A stretch of 64,000 nucleotides of DNA from Allodiplogaster sudhausi (lineage: Eukaryota; Nematoda; Chromadorea; Rhabditida; Diplogasteridae). The DNA is taken from the NCBI GenBank assembly GCA_945643635.1, contig CALZFC010000130.1:380001-444000 (forward strand), written 5' to 3'. A program made the position numbers and the translations under genes. Shown here piece after piece: positions 26,681-44,872 of this stretch (within the stretch, counting starts at the first letter, position 1; each line of letters starts with the position of its first letter). The notes beneath the pieces were generated by a model that worked only from the letters and a program-made list of their open reading frames with translations, did not search any database and was not told the DNA's origin.

Positions 26681-29600
26681 ATGGCGCTGTCGGCCATGTC
26701 CGCGCTGGCCTTGTTCTGCCCGCCCGACTTTGTCCAGCTTTTCTTCCTCACTGTCCTCGCTCTCATCGCGTGTGGAGTCAAGAAGAGAGAGACGAAGAGA
26801 GGAGGAAAGGAAGAACCACAAGAACCACCGCCGATGCGGGCAGCAGCAAAGCAAGATGAGCCGGATGCAAAGTCCGAAGACAAATCAAAGGATGAACTTT
26901 CGAGGGCAAAGGCTCTCGAACAAGAGAATAAGAGGAAGATGAAGAGGAAGGAGGAGGAATCCCGGAAGAAAGAGGGTAATATTAAAAATAATAATTCTGC
27001 ACAGAGGTGCAAAATGTCTTCACATTTATTGGGGAAAAACATTTTCTGTATTTCTGAGCAAGCAACCGGGTTGTGTTTGTGGTCTTTGCTTCTGGCTTCA
27101 TCCGCTTTCTAGAGAATGGTATATTATTTCAGTCACTCAACCTCCTCTTGCCCCTCCCTCAGCATCAAAATCTTCCTCCGAAAATAGAACTCCTCCCAAA
27201 GGTTAAAATATTTTAAATTAAATAAAATAAATTTGAAAGTTATTTCAGCGTCTCGAACTCCACCAGCTGAGCCAGAGATGAAAGGAGAGGAAGGGAAAGA
27301 GAAGCAGGAAAAGGATGAGGAATCCAAGAAGAGCGCGGAGGAAGGAGAAGCAGAGACACCGAAAGGGAACGAAAAAGGTGCTTTTCTATTGTGAAATAAA
27401 GAAAGATAAAACTAATTGTATGATAAAATTACAAGTCGTTCCTACATTATGTTTGCATTGATACAGGAGCTGAAAGTCCTGCCACCACTCCCACTGCAGC
27501 GGAATCTAGCTCCGAGAATCCAGTTCCGGAGGAGTCCAAAATGCAAGGCGACAACTCTCAGACGGCAGGCGAAGGTCTTTACCCTAGTATACCATCATTT
27601 TTTTAATTATAAAAAAAATTGGTTTCATAATCCAAAAAAGTAGTTTTTTAGCACCTCAAGAAGCTCCACGAGATGCAAAACTCGAGGGAAAAGCAACGGA
27701 AGGAGCAACGAAAGAAGAGGCCGCGGAGAAGAAGAAAGAAGAAACGAAGGAGGAGAAATCCAAGCAGAATGAAAATGAAAAGACAACGAAAGAGAACGAG
27801 AAAGGTGATTTGCATCAACGAAATATGAAAATTGTACTTCTGGAATTATGTATGAAATAATTCAGGAGCTGAAACTCCTGCCATCACTCCCTCAGCACCG
27901 GAATCCAAGAAGGATAAGGAGGAATCCAAGAAGGATGAAGATGGAAAGAAAGTGGACAGAGGAGAGGCAGAGACACCGAAAGAGAACGAAGAAGGTGCTC
28001 ATCCTATCCTAGATAATAATAGTTCGGGGTTGTTTGCCCAGAAACTCAAGAGTAGTTTTTATTTGAACAACCTGAATTAATCAAAAGAAATTTAGAATGG
28101 AAGTCAGAAACTAGATTAGCGTTCCTGATAAAAAAAAAATCTTTACATTAATTTTTATTTTAGCGTCTCCAGCGCCCCCAGCTTCACCAGTCCCTGCAAC
28201 CGAAGAACCAACTACCAAGATAGGAGAGGAAGGGAAAGAGAAGAAGGAAAAGGATGAGGGATCCAAGAAAGCTGATAGAGGAGAAGTGGAGACAAAGAAA
28301 GAGAACGAGAAAGGTGCATTACGAAGAAAATCTTAGCTGAGTAAAGAAAGTTAAATTGTTTCCTTCGAAATCATGTATGAAACAATGCAGGAGCTGAAAG
28401 CCCTGCTCCCACAGCCTTATCACTGGAATCTTCCTCCGATCCAATTCCGCCTGAGGAGACCAAAACTGAAGGCGACAACTCTCAGCCGTCATGCGAAGGT
28501 TTTTCTTAACTCCTACTAACGCATCAATTATAAAAAAAGAATAATAAAATTTTTTATAAAAAATATTTTTCAGCATCTCAAGAAGCCCCAAAACCCGAGG
28601 AAAAAGCAACCACGGCAAACGCTCCGGAACAGAAGGGAGAGGAAACGAAGGAGAAGGAGGAATTCAAGAAAATTGAAGACGAAAAGAAGTCTGATGTTGG
28701 AGAAACAGAGACACCGAAAGGGAATGAGAAAGGTGTTTATATTATCCTGGCAGATAATAGTTTGAGGACTAGTTTTCTCAGAAATTGGGTGTAATTTTTA
28801 TTGTAGTTATAATAAATGTGAAAAGCGTCGCCCCTAAAATCACAGTTTTTATTTTTATAATGTTACGAACAAATTATTTATTGACTATTTCAGTGGCCGA
28901 ACCTCATAATAAAAAGGAAATTAAAATGGAAACCAGAAAATAGTTGATGAAACAAAATTAAATTAACTAAATTTCACATTAAAATAATTTTAGCGCCTGA
29001 AACGCCTTCAGCTGCACTAGTCCCTACAACAGAAGAGCCAACGGCAAAGACAGAAGAGAACACTGGAGAAGTAGAGAAGAAAGGAGAGGAAGGGAAAGAG
29101 AAACAGGAAAAGAATGAGGAATCCAAGAAAATGGATGGAGGGGAAGCAGAGAGACTGAAGGAGAATGAAAAAGGTGCCCCTATAGGGTTCAAACTTTGAC
29201 GAAAGTATTAAAAGATGAAATAAAAAAATTAATTGCTTAAATGCAGGAGCCGAAAGTCCTGCCCCCACTTCCTTATCATTGGAATCTGCCTCCGATCCAA
29301 TTCCGCCTGAGGAAACCAAAACGCAAGGTGACCACTCTCAGCCGCCATGCGAAGATTTTTCTTAACTCCTACTAGTGTATAAATTATAACAAAATTATTT
29401 TGAAAAATTGTATAAAAATTATTTTTCAGCTTCTCAAGAAGCCCCAAAACCCGAGGAAAAAGCAACCGCGGCAAAGGCTCCGGAACAGAAGGAAGAGGAA
29501 ACGAAGGAGAAGGAAGAGTCCAAGAAGAATGAAGATGAAAAGAAGGCGGATGTAGATGTAGCAGAGACACCGAAAGGAAACGAGAAAGGTGCTTATCCTA

Positions 29601-32600
29601 TCTTGTCCGATAATAGATTGAGGGCTGGTTTTTTATTGTAGTTGAATAGTGAAAAAGTGTCGGCTCTAAGATCGGATTTTTTTTAATAATATTACGAACA
29701 AATTATTTATTGACTATTTCAGTGGATCAACCTCATAATCAAAAGGAAATTAAAATGGAAACCAGAAAATTGTTGATGAAACAAAATAAAATAAACTAAA
29801 TTAATTATAAAAATAATTTTAACGCCTTCAGCTGCACTCGACCCTGCAACAGAAGAGCCAGCGGGAAAGACAGAAGAAAAGGCGTCGACTGGAGAAGCAG
29901 AGAAGAAAGGAGAGGAAGGGAAAGAGAAGCAGGAAAATAATGAGGAATGCAAGAACGTGAATGGAGGGGAAGCAGGGAGACTGAAAGAGAATGAAAAAGG
30001 TGCCCACATAGGGTTCTAACTTTTAATAAAGTATTAGAAGATAAAATAAATTGTGTATGGAATAATGCAGGAGCCGAAAGTCCTGCCCCCACGGCCTTAT
30101 CACTGGAATCTGCCTCCGATCCAATTCCGCCTAAGGAGACCAAAACGCAAGGTGACAACTCTCAGCCGGCAGGCGAAGGTTTCAAGCCTACTAAAGAATC
30201 GTTTATTTAAAAGAAACATTTATAAAATGGTTTTTAAAATGGTTTTGGCTTTTCAGTATCTCAAGATGCTCCACCTCGGGAAGCAAAACTCGAGAAGAAA
30301 ATAACCGAAGAAGATACAAAGGTAGAAGCCGTAGAAGAGAAGAAAGAGGAAAGAAAGGAAGGCGGCAACTCTCAGCAAGCAGAAGAAGGTTAATCTAATT
30401 ATTATAATAATCTGTAAATGAGATACAAAAACACTTTATTATAAAGAAATACTTTTTTTTTGCTGATATAGCGTAGCATTTCAGCATCTCAACATTCACT
30501 GACGGCAAAGGCGGAGGAAAAGCCAACCGATGGAGCTACGAGGGACGAGGCTCTGAATGAAGCAACGAAGGAGAAGGAGGAATCCATGAAGAAGCAGGAA
30601 GCGAAGAAGGCGGATGGAGGAACGGCAGAGACACCGAAAGAGAATGAGAAGGGTGCCACTAATAGCAATAGTAAAAACCGCAAATAAAACCCGGTTGCTT
30701 GCTCAGAAATACAGAAAAAAATTTCTTGCGTCTCAGCACTGAGATATTAAATAAGACGCAAGTTTATTGAAGAAAAATATTACAAATACAGAAAATGTTT
30801 CCGTAATAAATATGGAAAAAGTTTTCAGTGCAGTTTTATTATTACAAAGAATGATCTATCGCGTATTTCAGTCACCCGAACTCTTCTCGCCCCTCCCTCA
30901 AAATCGGAATCTCCCTGCGGCCAGGCAACTCCACCCGAAGAAGAAAAGACGCATAGTGGCATTTCGCCACCATCAAATGAAGGTTTTGACGATGACAAGG
31001 AGATGTAAGACAAAATATTACGAGATAGCGAAAACGGGATTAAAATGGAACTTAGAAAATAAATTAGAATTTTAAGAAATTTTGTATTCAATTTAATTTA
31101 GCGTTTCAAACGCCACCACCTGAAGCCGAGATGAAAGGAGAGGGAGAGAAAGAGAAGCAGGAAAAGGATGAGGAATCCAAGAAGACAGCGGATGGAGAAG
31201 AAACAGAGAAACCGAAAGAGAACGAGAAAGGTAAAGAAGCTGCTAAAGAAGCCCGAAATAGTAATGATAAAACATATTTAAATTATTTCTTACGAATCAT
31301 CAGGAGCTGAAAGTCCTGCCTCCGCTCCTTCAGCACCGGAATCGACTTCCGAGAATCCTAAGCCTACGACAGCAGAAGCTTTGGAAGAAAAGAAAGAGGA
31401 AACGAAGGAGATGGAGGAATCCAAAAAGAATGAAGGTGAAAAGAAGACGGAAAGTGGAGAAGCAGAGACACCGAAAGAGGATGAGAAAGGTGTTCACCCT
31501 ATCCTAGCAAATAATACTGCGTGGTGGTTTCCTCAGAACTTTTCTTAGTTGTAATAATTAATGTGAAAAAGCTTTTTTATTTATTTTTATATTACGAAAG
31601 AATTATCTAGTGCTAATTTCAGACACCCAACCTCCTGTCGTCACTCTTCCAGCACCGGAGCCTACCTCCGAGAATCCAATTCCACCTGAGGTGTCCAAAA
31701 TGCAAAGCGACAGCTCTCAGCTGACAGGCGAAGGTTTTAGTGCTAAATATTCATTTGTAAAATGTTAAGAAAAAAACTTCTTTGATTAACGCGAATTTTA
31801 CAGCATCTCAAGAAGCCCCGCGGGATGCAAAACACGAGGAAAAAGCAACGGAAGGAGCAACGACGGCAGAGGCTACGGAACAGAAGAAAGAGGAAACAAA
31901 GGAGGAATCCATGAAGAATGAAGATGAAAAGAAAGCAGATGGAGGAGAAGCGGAGACACCGAAAGAGAACGAGAAAGGTGCTCACCTTAGCAAATAATAC
32001 TGCGGGGTTTCCTTAGAATTTTTCTTTACGAGTATGACAAGTGTTACCTTAATTTTAAAATTACGAAGGAATGATATATTGCCAATTTCAGTCACTCAGC
32101 TTCCTGTCGCCACTCTCCCAGCACCGGAACCCACCTCCGAGAATCCAGTTCAGCCCGAATTGGCCAAGACGCAAAGCGACAACTCTCAGCCGGCAGAAGA
32201 AGGTGCTTTTTCTAATTATTAAAATGGCTTGTAAATGAGATACGATAATACTTATGATATAACTTTTTTTTAATGATAAAGTAGTTTTTTCAGCATCACA
32301 AGTTTCGCCGACTGCAAAAACCGAGGAAAAAACTACAGAAGGAATTACGACAGCGGAGGCTCCGGAACAGAAGAAAGCGGAAACAAAGGAAAAGGAGGAA
32401 CCCAAGAAGAATGAAGAGAAAGAGAAGGCGGACAATGGAGAAGCAGAGACACAGAAAGAAAGCGAAAAAGGTTTATAATCATAAAAATAGAAACCAAAAA
32501 TTGCTAGCCTTCAAAAGTAATTAATAAATAATATTAATAAAATGACTATTTTAGTGCCGCCTCTTGCTCCGCCGGCCCCGCAAGAGTCGACTGCAGCTTC

Positions 32601-33447
32601 TGCACAAAAGTCGGCAGCTATTCCAGAAAGACAGAAGAATTCTGCCGATGAGAAGAAGAAGGAAGGAGGAGTAGCAGTGAAGGAATCCGCCGGTAAGACG
32701 ACAATCCGTCCAGTTTCATGACTATTTGTAGGAGAATCGATGTTCACAGCACATTTAACTAACTGTAGAAAATTTTGCATTCGAATGTGGCATCTTATTG
32801 ATTCACTTATCACGAAAACTACCGTATTCAGCAGCGCCGACCGAATCGGTCGCACCGGGACCCGATCGTGCGCCGGCGTCTGGGTCTTCGCCGCCGGAAC
32901 CGCTTCCAGGTCTGGTCAACTTAAAGGCGCACGGAACTCAACCGTGGACTCTTTGCATTTTCCTGACCACTGTCGTCACTCAAAAATAATTTTCTTCAGC
33001 CAAGAATGACGAGACGACCGCCCTCGGGCAGAAGAACGCAGAAAATGAGAAGCAACCCGAAGTCAACGCCAAGGAAGAGGCTAAAGAGCATGCGGCGAAA
33101 AGGAGCGAGGTCACGAAGAAGCTAGAATTATCCCTCATTATATGCATACTAATTATAATTATATTAATTATGACAAAAATTGTTAATAATTAATGTTGAC
33201 AATAAAACTTTTTCAGCCACTAACCAAGTCTGAGCGAAAGAAGGAGAAGAACGAAGAAATTCCCAAGTCAAAGGGAAAAAAGAGTCGCAGGAGCGGAAAG
33301 GAATCTGGAACGGGAAAGAGCAAGAAGAGCAAGGAGGGCAAGAGCAAGAAGAAGAAGAAGGAGAAGAAGGGGGAAGGAGAAGGAAAGAAGAGCGTGAAGG
33401 ACGAGGAGAAGGGAGAGAGAAAGAAGAGTGGAAAGAAGGAAGATTGA
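26681..33447 (+). CDS. Lys/Glu/Pro-rich exon-repeat protein with N-terminal membrane anchor
   Basis: I do not recognise a family. The ATG follows an AG acceptor directly. Exon 1 (26681-26975) encodes one hydrophobic segment (DFVQLFFLTVLALIACGV), then charged sequence. About 25 internal exons follow: 27133-27201, 27249-27377, 27467-27574, 27652-27804, 27866-27994, 28164-28313, 28391-28498, 28574-28732, 28994-29173, 29430-29588, 29832-29999, 30071-30178, 30257-30388, 30485-30652, 30872-30982, 31102-31230, 31304-31489, 31623-31733, 31804-31977, 32092-32202, 32294-32470, 32555-32692, 32832-32909, 33000-33109, and finally 33217-33447. All but the last two join in phase 1. Two module types alternate: Pro/Ser-rich (SSENPVPPE...GDNSQ.AGE) and Lys/Glu-rich (QEAP...EEKAT...EAETPKENEK). 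The Lys-rich tail is KKSKEGKSKKKKKEKK-like. The product is about 1,256 aa, likely disordered and membrane-tethered. Exon 29247-29354 lacks a donor and is excluded. Confidence 0.75.
28164..30178 (+). repeat. three tandem copies of an 830-855-bp exon-intron block
   Basis: The Pro/Ser module exon recurs at 28391, 29247 and 30071 (spacing 856 and 824). Its flanking introns and the following Lys/Glu exon match too: 'tttttcttaactcctacta' after the first two, and 'tattgactatttcagtgg' at 28882 and 29711. Introns are conserved as well as exons, so the duplications are recent and segmental rather than retained by coding selection alone. Confidence 0.85.
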
Positions 33448-33911
33448 AAGAAGAGTGGAAAGAAAGAAGAGAAGAAGGAAGAAGGAAAGAAGAGTGGAGC
33501 GGAGAAGAAGAGAAGGGCCAAGTCATCCAAGACCAAACAATAAAGGGCGCATGAGAATTGTCGTTTTACAAAGAAAGCACAAGATGAATTTCTTGGACAT
33601 ATGGGGAACAGTGGAAAAGTAGGGAAGAGTTAGCGAGAACCGATGATAAGGTGGTTCTCCAAGACTATCCCGCCATTTCCTTTTATATCACCTATTTTAT
33701 TGTTGCTCTAAAGCCGAGTGCCTGATAATCGAATTGCAAAGTGAAATCCCATGTCTCACTCACACCCGAACGTCAGCCACAGTGAAGCCTAACTACTGTA
33801 GAGCGGAATGTACATCACAATGACTTAATCACATTAAAATTTATAATCAGCATTGTGTACAAAACAAAACAAAACAATTGTAAACATAACGAGGATGCAA
33901 TAGACTGAAGT

Positions 33912-40573
<6,662 letters not shown>

Positions 40574-40620
40574 GGCTCGACGCGATTCTGAATGCATAAA
40601 GTGAAACAATAAAAAAAATA

Positions 40621-40709
40621 CGGTATGTGAGCATCTACCAGGCTCGCGCCACTCTTGTCCAGCTTGCTGTTTCGTCGTTGGACGATAGAGGCCCAATGGC
40701 CTCGAGGGC
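40621..40709 (+). repeat. left arm of an 89-bp inverted repeat, with an internal direct repeat
   Basis: This segment is the exact reverse complement of 42409-42497. The inner part (from agcttgctgtttcgtcgttg) is repeated directly at about 40710-40752, a 51-bp step. The arm lies 48 nt upstream of the AROS-like start codon, so it is in that gene's promoter or leader region. Confidence 0.9.
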
Positions 40710-40752
40710 AGCTTGCTGTTTCGTCGTTGGACGATAGAGGCCCAATGGCCTG

Positions 40753-42408
40753 GCCTCATCTTTCACAATCTACAGTAAACGCTATTCTCTGTCTTCAAAT
40801 GCACAGTAGCTAAGCAGAATACGCTTTCGTCAAAACCTCTAAATTGCAGCCTTACTTTCCGGTAATAAATGCTACAATTTGCAAGCCCATTACCATGTTT
40901 CCCTCTTATGATTAAGGATCTCTAGATGATGACGGAGTTTAAATGTCAACAACTCACTAATCGTCCCTTTAGTGTGCCTGACTAATTTCTTCTCAGCAAT
41001 GATCTGCGCGATCCTGAAGCAACAACAATAACAACAATAATGTTGTTGTCCACTGGCTCATCACGGATTCAATCAGAGATCTCCTCCGGATTTCTTCCGA
41101 GGGCGGTGCTTGTATGCCACACCCATAACTCCATGGGAAGAACAACCACGCCCCCTTCCCCTCCTCGAAGTAACCCCATCGGAGTTCAGAACCCCCAGCA
41201 GACCTCATACCATTGCCTTCGTGGTGGACGAACAGAGCACTCTTCTTCTCAGGAACCTTTCGGGCTACTTCTATTTGAGGTCATAATAACATTTAGAATT
41301 TGTAGTCTTGGCTCTAAGAAAGCGCGGGCATTATCCGAGAACCCACTAAAACCACTGCGCAGAACATACAAAGCAGAAGCGTTCAGAAAATAGAATACCT
41401 TTTTGTTCATTCCTTTTTTCCTCCTTTCTCCGGGCATACATCCACATCAACAAGAATTGCCGCCGTTATTCTACCCAATGAGAGCCGTACAATAGGAGAT
41501 AACACTTATTCTTTCATTCATATTACTTTAATTAATACTGATTAATTTAAATAGTTCATTTAAAAAATACAATCAAATAGATCGAATGGCTCTCCGAAAC
41601 GGAAGTAGAAAATTCGAGATAGGAACAAGATTCCTGAGCCTTGATATTTCCTGAACCCTTTGCTTGGTCTCGGATGGCACATGCACTTCCGTGCTTTCTT
41701 CCCGTTTCGGTGTCAGATTGCGCTCTTTAAACTCTGTTCCACTTATTTCATTCGCTTTCAAGGTCTTTTCTATATCTTGATGTCTCTCGAACACTCCTGT
41801 GATGTGGCAGCAAACAATTCTCTTTATTTTCTTCTTACCACCTTTTTCCGTTTCTCTCTCTCTCTCTCTCTCTAAATGTTATCCATGCACGTGAATGAAA
41901 CCTAGCCGCAAGCTTATCGTTAGCCCGGATGCCCTGACCAAATAGTCCAGTTTGACGGATAAATCCCTTCCGTAATCCTTAGCCTATGCAGGAATGACAC
42001 ATTGGATCGCAACTCTCCTTCTACTACTCGTTAGCACTTTCTTCGTCGCTTCCGCGTTTCCTATTTCCTACTCCCGCTCAAGCGCCTTTCGGCTGCCGAG
42101 GATCGGAAGGTCAGTGCCATTCAGCATGCAGCTATCTAGAGTAGTACTTTAGCGACTGTTGCGAGGGGGCACAACCCCTCTTCCTCCCTAGGCTAGGATC
42201 TTGCAAAATAATTAGCTTCACTTTGCAAAACCAGAGATGAGGATGTCATCAACCTCTTATACCAAAATGGGATGGGAGTTGGGTGGATGAACATCCTCTT
42301 TTCCTACAATCCTTTCCACTCTTCAGCACCGCCGACCACCCAGCCGATAAGGCTTTCCTTCCGGTTGCCAACATTCTGCATCGTCTCTTCAACACGGGCG
42401 CCATGGAA
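40753..42408. other. intergenic, no gene seen
   Basis: This lies between the AROS-like and FAU genes, both on the minus strand. The open frames are short and lack splice-consistent partners or known motifs. The stretch at 41040-41250 is GC-balanced and open on both strands for about 70-115 codons but shows no recognisable protein. Confidence 0.6.
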
Positions 42409-42497
42409 GCCCTCGAGGCCATTGGGCCTCTATCGTCCAACGACGAAACAGCAAGCTGGACAAGAGTGGCGCGAGCCTGGTAGATGCTCACATACCG
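42409..42497 (-). repeat. right arm of the 89-bp inverted repeat
   Basis: An exact reverse complement of 40621-40709. The arm belongs to a 66-codon open frame (42283-42483) ending ...SNDETASWTRVARAW. I cannot assign it to a family. The arms are 1.7 kb apart and the sequence between them shows no transposase or other recognisable protein. Confidence 0.9.
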
Positions 42498-42878
42498 TAT
42501 CCACCGGCTCAGTCATTTAGTTACCGTAGCTAACCATGACTCACACTCGTTACAATAACCACGCGCTACATCGGACCCGATTTCCAAGTCTCAATATCCC
42601 GGTTCACAAAACGTAATAATGAACACCCAAGTTATTCCCAGGAACTGAGAAAATCACTTATATAGCAACCCCGATAAAGACATATTCCCTTGTTCTGTGA
42701 TAAAGATATTCTAAATCGGATGTATTACTTGGACGATATGATTGAAACGTCTCTGTCTTGTGAGTGAACGAGTGACTAAAAAAGGAACAATAACAATTTA
42801 TCGGCACATCTCGAGGACTCGAGCAAACATGACAGAGGGAAACAACTCTGTTTAGAATGGCCAGTTCAGTCACGACGC

Positions 42879-44280
<1,402 letters not shown>

Positions 44281-44309
44281 AATTTCTGTGCTGCCTCAGC
44301 AGATTACCA

Positions 44310-44862
44310 CTGCAAAGAGAGAGAAAGCTTACTGAAGCCATGAACAGAAACAACACGCAAAAAGCCGCAAACTAATGAATTCCAACAGCAAAAATCGAAG
44401 CATACATGAGAATTTCGATGTTTCATCATGCATTTGATGAAGAAAATGAACAAAAATCAATGTCAACGTGCTAGAATTTGCGCGCGATTTCACTGAATGC
44501 TGTCATTGCTACAAACAGATGCGTGTAAAAGAGCAAAAACTTTACACACAACAAAGAACAAAGCTAAAATAAAAGAATTAAAACGGCTTTACTTGATAAA
44601 AGAGAGGAGCACGTTTAACTTCGCTGATAGTAAGCAGGCATGATACGCAGCGAAATTAGTGCGCGAGTTCAAATGGAAGTGCACATGTACTGTAAGAAAA
44701 TTCTCATAACTTTGGGCGGAAGAATCCTCGCGTGCAAATTTTCTTGGATTTGCTTCTTAACTTTATTTTTCTTGAAATTTTGCTTTTTTTTATGTTATAT
44801 GTTGAATTTATTTTTAAAGGTAACGTCAAAAGTATATTGTTGACTTTCCAAGATCATTCCAG
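44310..44862. promoter_or_regulatory. shared divergent upstream region of FAU and FIGL1
   Basis: A non-coding stretch lies between the trans-splice-like acceptors of FAU (minus) and FIGL1 (plus). It is AT-rich and free of CT/GA tracts apart from short runs, unlike most intergenic DNA here. No TATA box is clear. The shared promoter role is inferred from position only. Confidence 0.4.
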
Positions 44863-44872
44863 CAGCTCTTCC

